Positions 10,115-21,200 of a stretch of 64,000 bases of DNA are shown here, piece by piece. This stretch comes from Cristatella mucedo. Taxonomy: Eukaryota > Bryozoa > Phylactolaemata > Cristatellidae. Each line of letters opens with the position of its first letter. The stretch's first letter is position 1. Where the stretch lies: contig WPIO01000116.1 of assembly GCA_009760855.2 (NCBI GenBank), positions 994,501 through 1,058,500 on the forward strand. Direction: 5' to 3'. A program made the position numbers and the translations under genes. The notes beneath the pieces are model-generated. The model worked only from the letters and a program-made list of their open reading frames with translations. It made no database searches and was not told the DNA's origin.

Positions 10115-11382
10115 TTATTTTCTTCTGCAGATCGTTTCGCATAGATCACAAGCAAAAGAACGGTCTCCAGCGTGCGTCCGTTCGTGACACCGAAGATAGT
10201 CCGTAGGCGTAAAGCAAGCTCCGCACAGCGGTCACATATGGACTTTCTCGCCCGTATGATTCAGCACATCGGTTGACAAGTGAGCAACCTGCTTAAATTT
10301 TCTTTCGCAGTAGTGACATTCGTACGGCCTCTCCAGTATGCGTTCAAATATGGGCCGTCAGATTGCACACCTGTGAAAACACCTTGCCGCAAGTGTCACA
10401 GACATGCTCTTTTTATACGACCAATATTATCTGAAGAATAAATCGCTTCTTTGAAAATAGATTGCCAACCACCCTTTTCGTCGATAGATTCTTCTTTTAC
10501 AAGCGGACGGCTTTTTCATGAAGAAACTTCTCCATTACCTCTGTCTGCAGTTGCATCTTCGTGTTCATAGCGGCTGCCACTGCCCTCTCAGAATTGTATG
10601 ACTGTTCTCAGCGGCTTAAACTACAAATAATAACGTAAAAATAAAGGTCAGGTCTACAGATTTTCCCTCATTTTTCCAGGTCTAGAATAGTAAAGAAAAT
10701 AGCGGATGTACTTGTCAGAAACGTGCTTCTAAAACTTTTAAAAGTCAGCATAGAAACGCATTGCCTGTAGATCTGAATTCTTTAGCTGTGAGAATTTTAT
10801 TGCCAAAGTATGTAATAAATATTAAAAACTCATGTGGAACACCTTACCGACCTGAACAACTGGTAACTTTAGAAAATAGCCTGCTAAGTAAAGAGTTTCA
10901 ATCGACGTAACCCATGATTTTCCGGTTCGAAGAAGCACATAAGAAGCACTCAAGCTCAGTCCTAGCTCAGGTAGCATGCTCTCCCGCAAATATATAGCAA
11001 CAGCTTCCAAATTCGTGCCAGCACCTTTGCAAAATTAAAAGGTCCTTTTACTCAAGATTCTCTTTCTTAGCAGTCTTGAATTTTGAAAACAATTTACTAA
11101 GCACACACGATTAACCGCTGAATATTTATTTTCCAATGGTTTGAGATCCTTATTTGGATGAACTGCACAGACAAAATGTGTTTTAGCAACCGTGCATCAA
11201 TGTTCATGGTTGTAATACTTGTTAGAAAAACATAGAGCGTATGAGAATGTGTGAGTTGGTGTGTTGTGGTACTATGGTGTGTTTTGATACTTACCAGGGC
11301 TGTGCATGTCCACCTTCTCTTGCCTTTTCCACGATGATTATCTTAGTTCTATGCCGTACTCAATAGTGCTGGACTCACTCAT
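10115..11382 (-). pseudogene. C2H2 zinc-finger pseudogene with first exon and finger exon (copy P3)
   Basis: First exon 11295-11382: ATG, 88 nt, ending in phase 1 at a GTAAGT donor, exactly as in the intact genes. It reads MSESSTIEYGIELR-stop and ends HSPG as the intact ones end KSPG. Terminal exon about 10115-10620: after several stops comes EHVCDTCGKVFSQVCNLTAH (finger 1), a stop where the intact gene has Arg, THTGE, a one-base frameshift in the linker, then ERPYECHYCERKFKQVAHLS (finger 2). HTGEKVHM-stop, PLCGACFTPTDYLRCHERTH (finger 3) and SFACDLC (start of finger 4) follow. The preserved gene shape with stops in both exons argues for a duplicated gene that died, not a processed copy. Confidence 0.8.
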
Positions 11383-11399
11383 GGTGATCCCAACACAGA

Positions 11400-11900
11400 A
11401 ATTAGCGTACTGAAACACAAAATAAAAATAGAAGCCGCACCAACAACACGAATATTTTCTTGTTTAGCCTAAAGAGTACTCATATTTCTAGGCTCAAAAT
11501 TTATTTGATTCAGTACCAGATCTTTTAAGAAAGCCTGCAAGACGGAATTCATAATAGCGGAACGTCGTTGGCAAAATCGGAAGAATTTTACTCCTACACA
11601 TTGACGACACGGTGGACAGGTTTCATTTCTTCTTCAATGAAGAAAGTGTGCATAACTGAGCGTCTTCAAAGCCCTATTCAACTAAAGCGATGTTTGCGTA
11701 GCAACTTGTGAATCTCCCTTAAAGATTTTCTGAGTCTAGTAATATTACTAACTTTTTTAGAGCGACTTAAGAGTATTCTGTCTGTATCGAAGCACCTGGC
11801 ATGCGTTGAAAAGAAAGCATGATCAAGAGGTCATAGTAGTGTGCTTAGTGGCATCCACCATAACGCGGCTTGATGTGCAATGCAGGAGGTAAGCTAAAGA
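11400..11900. other. No recognisable feature
   Basis: No open frame of note, no transposon motif and no splice pattern is visible. It is probably upstream flank of pseudogene P3. Confidence 0.4.
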
Positions 11901-11904
11901 CTGT

Positions 11905-12240
11905 TGGCGACAGAAGCTTTAGCTCTGCAGGTCCTAGACTGTGGAACTCGCTTCCACAATTCTTACTCAACGACAACTACTCTCCTACTGCCGACTATGG
12001 CTCATCCTTTTCAGAGGTCCTGAGCTGCGACTTCCATGCTACTCACTACCTCAACGCTCTTCTGACTGCTATGCTTTCCACTTTCTCTTGATTGCGTGAG
12101 ATAAAGTCTGTTGGCTACCGAATGCGTACCGAAAGCTGCTTATGCTGTAAGTTCGCTATGCAAAACCCTCCTGCCTAACAACCACATGGTCTTATTGACT
12201 CTGTGGAGTTACAGACGGAGATACATAACATTACATAAAC
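11905..12240 (+). mobile_element. LINE-A 3' end
   Basis: The frame reads SSAGPRLWNSLPQFLLNDNY and then SPTADYGSSFSEVLS. The tail ends GAGATACATAACATTACAT. It is 5'-truncated just upstream of the xAGPRLWNSLP motif, like most copies here. Confidence 0.8.
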
Positions 12241-12384
12241 ACAAATATGGCAACTGGCATGCAGTGTGTCAGCAGGCACGTAACACACAAAGGAAGTACA
12301 CGCGGAACCACTATATCTTGTTATAATTAAATGTTTTCTATTGTTTCTTTATGAATATGGTTGAGTTAAAGGATGTCGCGAGGC

Positions 12385-12840
12385 CAGTAGGTAGCTAGTT
12401 CCAGGCTTTGGGAGCAAGTAGAAAGTAGGCACGTTGTACAAAGGAATTCAAGTTGAAACGAAGTTAATGCCCTTGATTAGATTACGAAAAGCTGGTGTTG
12501 CAATGCTTAGCGTGTGGGAGTAGATTTCATAGGTAGGATGGAGCCAAAGAATGAAGCGACTTAACAGTGAGCGATATAATCTGAAAGTCGATGCATTGCA
12601 TGACAGGGAGCCAGTGCAGGTCTGCAAGAAGTGGCATGATATGCAACTGAGCCGCTCACCAGAGAAGCATAGCTGCAGAGGTTTTGAAAAGCACTATGAG
12701 CCTTGTTGCACAGGTCGTTAGACCAGCAAGCAGGGCATTACGGAAGTCGAGAGGGGAAAATCACAAACTCATGGACGAATTTAGATGTGATTTCCCTGTC
12801 TGAACGGGTACGAATTTGAGCAATGCTATGTAGCTGGTAG
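12385..12840 (-). mobile_element. LINE RT C-terminal fragment, degraded
   Basis: The plus strand shows the antisense of the AWN / LLLT / HITP / SRLDFCN block (compare 19380-19780): the words TTCCAGGCTTTGGGAGCAAG, GGATGGAGCCAAAGAATGAAG and AGCAGGGCATTACGGAAGTCGAG fall in the same order. No open frame remains. Confidence 0.6.
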
Positions 12841-13480
12841 GGAGCTTTAGTTCTTCAGATCCTAGCCTGTGGAACTCGCTTCTACGATTCTTACGCGACG
12901 GCAACTACTCTTCTGTAGCCGACTATAAGTCATCTTTCCCGAATGTCCTGAGCTGCTACTTCCATGCTCTCCTGACTCTGCTATGCTTCCCACTTTCTCT
13001 TTGTTTCGTGAGATGAAGTCTGTTGGCTACTGAATTCGTACCGAAAGCCGCCTAGCCTGCGATTGTGCGATATACAAACCTCTCCTGCTCAGCACTCACA
13101 GTCTTTGTGGCTTTTCTCGCCTCCTGATATAGAGCGCTCTAACGTGCGTTCGTGTTCGTCGCAGAATTCTTCCGAAAACCGAAGTTCTTGCGAACATCGT
13201 ATACGGAAACGAAACATCTAAGACATGTTTAAAGTTATTTTGATTGTTATTTGACCGCAGCACGTAAGAAATTACGTGCCTATGATTATCTAAACGCTTA
13301 TTGCTTCGGGCTGCTGTGTCTCTCACACCGGCTGCTGCCTTAGCTACGCCGGCGGCTAGTAACCTGCATGTTAGTTATGATCGTTAGCAGCTGTTATCGC
13401 TTCGTCATCGTAGATCAATGCTTTCCTGTCTTTGCGGCTTTGTACAGTTGCAGACGGACATACATTAAATTAAATTATAT
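12841..13480 (+). mobile_element. LINE-A 3' end split by a 315-bp insertion
   Basis: The LINE-A tail runs 12841-13112 (GCTTTAGTTCTTCAGATCC ... CACAGTCTTTGTGGCTTTT) and resumes at about 13428 (GTCTTTGCGGCTTTGTACAG ... CGGACATACATTAAATTAAA). The near-duplicated GTCTTTG-GGCTTT words at the two junctions look like a target-site duplication around the 13113-13427 insert. Confidence 0.6.
13113..13427. mobile_element. Unidentified 315-bp insertion in a LINE-A copy
   Basis: This segment interrupts an otherwise continuous LINE-A tail and is flanked by similar 14-15-base words. It is richer in CpG than its surroundings and has no tRNA-like boxes or recognisable terminal inverted repeats. It may be a SINE or non-autonomous element not otherwise represented in the window. 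Confidence 0.4.
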
Positions 13481-13489
13481 CAAATTGGT

Positions 13490-14165
13490 CAATTAATTTA
13501 TAATATCCCGTCTTGACTTTTGCAATTCACTGCTTGCTGGTCTACCAGTCTGCAATCAGGTGCTTACAGCTGGTTCAAAATCTGCATCGCGGCTTGTCTG
13601 TAGTTAGCGTTGCTGTAGCTACGTAAAATCACTTCTCACCAACATGCAGTGGTTCTCCTTCAAGCTCGACCTCAAGGCTTACTCACTCACTTTTAGGTAG
13701 CTTCATTCTGTGGCTCCAGCGTAACTATCAGAAATACTCTCGACCAAGCTAAGCATCGTAACGCCCTCTTTTCGAATTATATTAATTACTAGACCTTTTG
13801 CAAACCTTAAATACATCGGAGACAGCACCTTAGGTTTGCACATTCGAAAGTCCTTAACTCACTGGCATCTTGCATCACAAAATTTCTTGACTTAACCACT
13901 GTTAAAAAGAAACTAAAAGCGCTTTGAATTTACTGCAGCATTTAGTGGGTCCCTGTAATTCGAACTTTATGTGCTTATGCATGCAAACACTAAACATGCT
14001 GCTACTAACCAAACTTGAATGGTGACCCTGCACATGCCACCACTAACCACGTTATTTTGTTTTTATTAAGCATGCAACCACTAACCATCTGATCGTGCTT
14101 CATTTTCAGCAAATGTAAAGTGCCCAAAATAGATTGAATTGCTTGAGGGCACTACGTCAAATGGA
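13490..14165 (+). mobile_element. LINE-B RT C-terminus plus 3' tail
   Basis: It starts with the TCGTCTTGACTTTTGCAATTC-like block (degenerate SRLDFCNSLLAGLP), continues through the AGCATTTAGTGGGTCCCTG and TGCACATGCCACCACTAACC words and ends near TTGCTTGAGGGCACTACGTC. It is frame-disrupted, the plus-strand equivalent of the minus copy at 19.1-19.9 kb. Confidence 0.65.
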
Positions 14166-14718
14166 TCGTCGTTGTCATTATTTTACATCTCTACCGATTC
14201 AGGTTGCACATTTTCCCGATAGCACGGCTTGTGCACAGAAGCCTAAAGGGCAAGTTTTCAATGCTCTTATTGTTCGGTTCATCTTTAGGATTAATTCTTC
14301 GTGCGAGTATAAGTGCTTAAATTATGTGTGCTGCTTTTGAACGTTATCCTAATCTTTTCGCAATGCCGCCAATAAAGTATATGTAACGTTCTTCGAAGAA
14401 AATTCAGTTATCTGAAGTCGCTATACAAGTTTCTTCTACTTATTATTATTTTATTGTTAACTGTATAATTTCCGTGCACGCCTTTGAGTCTATTCATTCG
14501 TCCTGCTACGTCCAGCTATCCGGCCAATAGAAAAGTCGGGTTTCTGTTGCTGGGCCCACCAGTCGAAGGGTTGCCAGGCGTCTGGAACGGTTTTGGGCGA
14601 GGGTAGTAAATTCAGGCAGCATTGATTGCATCTATAGGCAGTAAGCTGCACTTGTTATCGGAGGTTTAAGGTTTTATTGGATTTCGGTGTCGTTTCATAG
14701 GTAATTTTTCCATTGTTT

Positions 14719-15005
14719 AGCAAATAGTAGTTTCATCTTTGCTCTTTCCAAGCTGTGCTAAATTAAGGTGTGATTTGAATTAGTAACTGCTATGTTAAAT
14801 ATGCTCGCACCACCGATACGCAAAATTATGCTAAATTCTATTTTGTTTTTGATGTGTTTACTCAGCAAATAGTAGTTTCATCTTTGTTCTTTCCAAGCTG
14901 TGCTAAATTAAGGTGTGATTTGAATTAGTAACTGCTATGTTAAATGTGCTCGCACCACCGATACGCAAAATTATGCTAAATTCTATTTTGTTTTTGATGT
15001 GTTTA
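14719..15005. repeat. 145-bp direct tandem duplication
   Basis: AGCAAATAGTAGTTTCATCT begins at 14719 and again at 14864. The two copies run to GATGTGTTTAC with only a couple of substitutions (GCTCTTTCC against GTTCTTTCC; AAATATGCT against AAATGTGCT). This is a recent local duplication with no coding content. Confidence 0.9.
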
Positions 15006-15009
15006 CCCT

Positions 15010-17480
15010 GAACTCAGACACCTTGTTTCTTCCCGCCTGCTGCGCCAATTCGACCTCCTGAAATAACCTAGTAGTCCGGAAAATTTTGCACTTTCAGTAA
15101 AAAAATTCAATTAAACCTCTTCCAATTTTTAAAATAGCTTTGCAGCTGTATTTATCATTACTGACAGTGGCCTAGGTTTTGGCCTCGCTTTTTAGGTAGC
15201 ACTGCCAAAATGAAATCGCTGTAATTTAGCCGACGCAGGACTAAAGAGCTAGTTAAATTTTATCCAAGCCACTGTGTATGACGGCTCCGAATTTTAGATT
15301 GTCATCGGTCGTGACGATTAGCCATGTAAGCAGTATTTTCTGTGTGAAACTTTCAAAGTGTATGCAACTGGTGGCAGACGACATCCGTATTGCGTGCGTG
15401 TTGCGTTGGACTAACGGCAAAGTCGTCGATTGGAAAGGCAGAGTCTACCAGGACAGCCAAAGGCTTGGGGTTTTCTACTAGTATCTGCTCAGATATATTC
15501 ATTTAACTTAGAAAAGTTTGCTGACATCCAGGATGATATGACTGCCAGGCGAGCATTCAGCGCTTCAGTCACTTAAACAGATTCAAGTGATTTCAAAAAG
15601 CTGATTACCATCATGATGAATGTGTAAGCTGTTTTAGTAGGCACAAACCACTCTTCTCAGAGATGAAGTATGCATGGAGAACCGCAACAGACTGTGATCG
15701 AACACTTGCGGGACTCCGCATTTGACCCGCCACGAGGATGACACATGACCCCTACGCGGCGAAGATTGAATGCAGCAGGATAAGTGCAATTTAAACCGCG
15801 GTAGCTCATAGTCTGCCAGACCGATTGTTGCAATTGGTCAGTAGAGCATCTTGATCAGCAATGTCGAAGGCAGCTGATAATTATAGAAGCCCAAGGGCAC
15901 TTTTATTCCCATCATCATTGCTAGAAAAGATGCAATGCTTTACATTGAGTTAAGTCATTCCAACTGAATGCTGCCTCTTCTACATCGACTGAAACTTTTC
16001 TGCCAATATTTTCCTTTGTCTTTTAAATTCATGCGACAAGCTGTTTAGCGACATGTAAAAAAATCTGTTGCAAAGAAAGATGGGGAGTAAATGGGCGAAA
16101 TTCATCAAGAATCCCTGTAATTGGTATAGGATTTTAAAGTATTTAACTAATAACGGACGTCGGTTTAAAGGACTTGAGGAGGACGCAGTTTTTTAGAGAA
16201 GCGTTGGAGATATATCTGCTTCTATGCTAAGCTGCTCGGCCAGTAAAGACAACAGAGGGGATATGGTCTTCGGAAAAAAGCGTCATTTTTACTATGCTCT
16301 ATTGAGGTAGCCCTGTGGCATGCACAAATCTTTACACTTCTACACAGGAATGCCAAAACTCGGCATTAATTATTCCAACTTTATGGGCCTTATGGACGCC
16401 CGAAGGGGAAACGTTTCGTCGGCGAAAAAGGCTGAGAAATTGGCAGCCGAGCCCTTCTTATCTCGGCAGTAAAAGCTCTCAATTGGCCTGCTAATTATTT
16501 ATTGTACAACAAGTTTCTTAGGCAGTCTGCGACAAGCAGGAATACTGCTTTCAAGTGAAAAAAGCAGCCTTTTTTAAAGCTTTCCAGAACAAGTCGACCT
16601 AAATTGTTATTGCGAGCAATTACTACTATTACTTAATTCTTAGCGAACGTTAGCACTTGGTAATGTTGTTAAGGATCTGAGAGCTGACTATCGATAGCCA
16701 CAAGCCTCCAGCTCATTCGAGCAGGATTGGTCACCTAATTCTAGGATGCGGAAATATCCAGAAATTCACTCCAACGTTTTAGTCACAAATATGGTGTGGA
16801 CGGATCGGTTGAGTTCTGTCAGTACTCCCGAAGTGGCTTGCAAAGCTTTCATGTGAAAACAGAATTGAATTGTTTATGTAGTGCTTTAGTATTGACGCTG
16901 ACAGCAAAAGCGCTCTATACTTATATATAGCCAGGATATTTTCAAGATACTGCTTTATGACCTGTGCTGCATTTTGCAGTTGAGTGAACAAAACGCACAC
17001 GTAGATTAAAACAACCTAAAACTATATGCCGCGCTAGTGCTCAAGCTTAAACGTATCATACCTATTGAATATTCTATGGCAGCTCTCCTACCGTTGAAAA
17101 TATATTTGTATTAGAAATACTCAGTACATTTAACATAAAATGTCATGCTAAATGCAATTCATTATAAAAAAACTAACTTTAGGCCAGTCAGCAAACTCTT
17201 TTCAGGATTTTTAATGCGAGGCAAGTTGTATATAGAAGAACGCAAAACTATTATGCGTGCATTGCTCTAATTATTTCGCTACTTGTCACTTTTAAAAGAC
17301 AAAGAAAGCATCCGACGCGATGAAACGCAATACTAATTTCTCTCAATATGTTGTAGCTGCCGTTGAAAAGGTAAGTTGGTGATGATGTTTGGTAACAAAG
17401 CAGCTACGTGGTCGATTCGCTTCAATCGGGTTGAACATTGCTGACCTTCGTCTGATGAGTCGGCTGCTATTGCACAGTCT
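15010..17480. other. No recognisable gene
   Basis: A plus-strand frame at 15278-15481 and a minus-strand frame at 16779-17000 stay open for about 70 codons, but neither has a motif, splice context or relative in the window. This stretch lies downstream of the last firmly identified DDB2 exon and might hide its 3' end. Confidence 0.4.
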
Positions 17481-17483
17481 AGC

Positions 17484-17525
17484 TTAACTCACTGACAGCT
17501 GCCTTTTTGACGACGATAGCATAAC
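17484..17525 (-). CDS. Weak candidate for the DDB2 terminal exon
   Basis: A very good acceptor (CATTTTTCTCGGCACAG) is followed in phase 0 by VMLSSSKRQLSVS and a stop, and phase 0 is what the exon at 18063-18251 would hand over. However, the DDB2 family normally ends with another WD blade (an FNPxGD...ILIW block), which this 13-residue tail lacks. It could be a chance splice motif or an alternative end. Confidence 0.2.
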   Translation of the reverse strand, partial: VMLSSSKRQLSVS

Positions 17526-18062
17526 CTGTGCCGAGAAAAATGATAGACGTTAGTCTAAGCAATTTAGACTAACGTACACTGGCAAAGGCGCTTATCACGA
17601 TTTGAAGTGATGCTCAGCAATAGCCTCCAGAAAGTTGCTTGGCATGCGAAATATAGGGAGGAGCTTCCTTGGAGCGTATGAAACGTGTGACTCACACACG
17701 ACCTGCTCGTAAGGCAAGCTCACTCGAACTGACACTAGGGCCACAGAGCAAACGGACACAAGGCACAGGCTCCGAACACACCGACCTAGCTTTTTTCAGC
17801 TATGCCAGAAAAGATTTTCCAAAAGTCAAACAAAAAATTCAAGAAAATGTGGCAGCTGAGACGCACATGCTTGTTACGTACCTATACTGGTAGCGAAGTA
17901 ATCAGCAGTAGGATTGAAAATGCTTAACTACAAACACATCCACAAATTAAATTGGGTTCCTTTTTATTTAGTCTAGAAGCAGTTAGCTACGCACAGAAAG
18001 TGTTCTGGCCACTCGGCCTCGAACTGGCCTTTGGGACTAAGAGGCGAAACTGACCAACTTAC

Positions 18063-18251
18063 TGAACAACGATCCGTGAACTTTGGCGGGATAAAGAAAG
18101 GTGACGGGCTGAATTTATATCCGAGGTTCGCGTCCAGATTGATTTTTTTCAAGCTGCTATGTTCGCCAACTAAAGATGGCATAGTGAGCTCGAGATCAGG
18201 CTTCGTGTACTTCCCAACGAACGTAGCATCGACGAGAGGATGCCACGAGGC
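18063..18251 (-). CDS. DDB2: DDB2 exon f (AxWHP...VGKY)
   Basis: Acceptor TTCTGTTTAG-like, donor TCA/GTAAGT, phase 0 to 0, 63 codons. It opens ASWHPLVDATFVGKYTKPD, matching AAWHPRYNLIVVGRYPDP of human DDB2. The rest (SLVGEHSSLKKINLDANL, then FSPSPFFIPPKFTDRCS) is not clearly alignable, so the true donor may lie elsewhere. Confidence 0.8.
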
Positions 18252-21200
18252 CTAAACAGATTTCGAAATAAATGCTTCATGTAGATTCTGGCTGTTATTA
18301 TTACGCTTCACCACTTCTTGCCAAGCAGCCTAGCCCTACAGCACAGGCCGTTCAGATGCAGCATTGCAGGAATTAAAGTTTAGTTAGTAGGTTTATAAGT
18401 TTATCTTTTAATTCATGCAATTCTTAGTTTGAAGTCTATTATCTGAAGACAACAAAGATTCATTACAGACGTAATGCATGACTCATACTAAGCAGTTAAA
18501 CTAAGCAGTTATAACAAGCGGCTGATTTTTGTTAAAGATTTGATCAAATCAAATGATGAAGGAAATGCCATTGTTCTAGCTCTCCTAGATATAAAACCTA
18601 CAGTCGACACGATTGATCCTACAAAAACTGAGTGCTTGCCTTGCCGACATTCGATCCTGAATGTCTGACTGTTTCTTGAAAACTATTGACAATAATAAAA
18701 CTATTGACAATTATACTGAACTGATTCTCACGGGAAACCATAAGCATGTGTCTGGATATCGCTTTGCTTTTATAATAGTCGATACCGTGTGAAACCATCG
18801 TCAAATGCACGATATGTAATCGTCGGTTCTGAAAACTGCCTACATTGCAAAAGCTTCATTCAAAAGATTGCTTCTACATCTAGCCATTACGTCCAATCTC
18901 TATGTATGATTAGAACTTGCATGGCTTGCCCAGTGGATCGCAAAAATTCACTTTCTCCTTAGTTCCGTCTCGGCTGGATTCTTAAAATTCCTTCATGGCT
19001 ACCGAAAAAGCATTGATATTGGGGCCACTACCGATGGCTAAGCAAGTTTACAGATGCAAGAGGTTTGATTACGAGTTTCATTAATAATAAATAATAATGT
19101 ACTTTATAAAGCGCCCTCAGAGAACTCAATCTCTTTCGGGGCGCTTTACATTTGCTGCAAAGGGAAACGCGATTGAATTGTGAGTAATGTCATTCTTGAT
19201 AAACAACATGAACAACATGGTTAGGGGTGACATGCACAGGGTCAGCATGCAAGCGTGGTTAGTGGCAGCATGTGCAGTGTCAGCACGCATAAGCACATGA
19301 AGGGCGAATCGCAGGAACCCACTAAATGCTGTCCTAAATAGGTGTTTTAAGTTCTTTTTAAATGTGGTCAAGTCAGGGGCTGTTGTGACGAAAGTTGCAA
19401 CTGAGTTCCAGGCTTTGGGAGCATACATACCAAATGCACGATCTCCAAAGGATTAGAGGTTTGCACGAGGTATTGGAAAGATGTTGGATTCCGAAAAGCA
19501 CGTGGTACGAAAAGCGCCGGGTGGGGGGTAGATCTGATAGATAGGCTGGAGCCGAAGAATGAAGTGCCCTGAAAGTGAGAAACATAATCTTGAATGATCC
19601 GTTGCTTAATTTGTAGCTAGTGAATGTCGAGAGAAGTGGTGTGATGTGACAACAGTGACACTCACGACAGACAAGCCTATCAGCTAAGTTTTGCAACAGC
19701 TGTAAGCGCCTGATTGTATATGCCAATAGGCCACCAAGCAGTGAGTTCCAGAAGTCAAGACGGGATGTTACAAATGCTTGGACCAACTTAGCCGTGGTAT
19801 CGTTATTTAAGAAAGTCCAAATTTTAGCAATGTTATGTATCTGAAAGTAGGCAGAATTGATTGTAGAGCTGATTTAGTAGTCTAACAAGTGGTCACTTTG
19901 GAACATGACACCTAGAATTTGAACAGATTCAACGTGATATATGCTGGCAGTGCCAATTTTGAGCGTTCGGCTTTCCGATTTCTGATTACAGTGGGTTTGC
20001 TCGTAATAAGTAAGTTATAGGCAAACCAAAGTTCCTTTCTTAAAAGAGCTAGGATGACTGCCGGGTGATTAACGGATGCAGAGCCTAATTCTTATGCTGA
20101 CCCACGAGGCCAACATTGGCTTGAATTTTTCCCACCTAGCTGAACTAATGCACCAGATCCAGCCTGCTCGCCCTCGCGTCACGCATAGACAACGAGTGAG
20201 CTGCTAAATTATTCATCTAAAAGACCGGTGGCAACATAATCTTAAGATCAGCAGATCCTAGACTTTGGAACTCGATTTGACAACTATTCTCCTGCTGCAG
20301 ACAATGCAAATCATTTACCGTAATCCTGAGCTGCTACTTTCATCCTACGCACTATATCAACTGCTCTCCTGACTCTGCTATGCTGCCCACTCTACCGTTC
20401 TTGTATGAGATGAAGTCTGCAGTCTACGGCATGCGTATCAAAACCTGTTAGGTAGTGAGCGAGCTATAGCAATCTCTCCTGCATAATCCACAGAGAGACT
20501 TTGTGGCTCTTCAGAGTTACAAGCGGAGACAAATTACATTGCGTATGTTATAATTTCAACTATGGATCAAATTCATTCTAAGTACTGGGTGATTATGAAT
20601 ATTTTCAATTATTTCAACTGCTGCTGATGACTATTACAGACGTACTTTACAATTTAATAATAAATTTGACTGATTCATCTGAAAATACGTGCCTTAGTAA
20701 CTTCACTCGCTATTACCATACTCTGACACAAAAAGCTCAAACATTTTTCTCGAGCTCGAGAAGTCCTGATCTTCTTAACCAAGAATGACATAGTCAAAGG
20801 CAGTCGCTTTTCACGACCTCGGCCCCGAGTTCGTGGGTTCGAATCCTGCAGTGGGCTATCCTTTCTCGCCACTGCAAGCGGTGGTGATAGCCGTCAAGGC
20901 TATTCTGTCACTAGACAAAAAGAAGCTGTTGAATCAGCTTGTGTTGATTTATTATTTATTTTATTTAATGTGATTATTAATATAAATAATGGACTTGATA
21001 TCGTGCCCTCCGAGAACTTCGAGGCACATGCCATTTGCTTTAATGGAAGAACGATCGAACGATTAATGATAGCATGCTCAACAAACCACAAGAATAGCAA
21101 GGCTAGGATTGACATGCACAGCTTCACAATGCAAGTTTGGTTAGTGGCAGGAAGCACAGTACCATCAAAGCTTGGCCGCATAAAGGACGAATAATAGGGA

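Noticed and set aside
20783-20955. Genuine tRNA gene suggested by A and B boxes
   Set aside because: The head does not fold as a complete cloverleaf with acceptor stem and is fused to the same repeat body as four other copies; it is a SINE.
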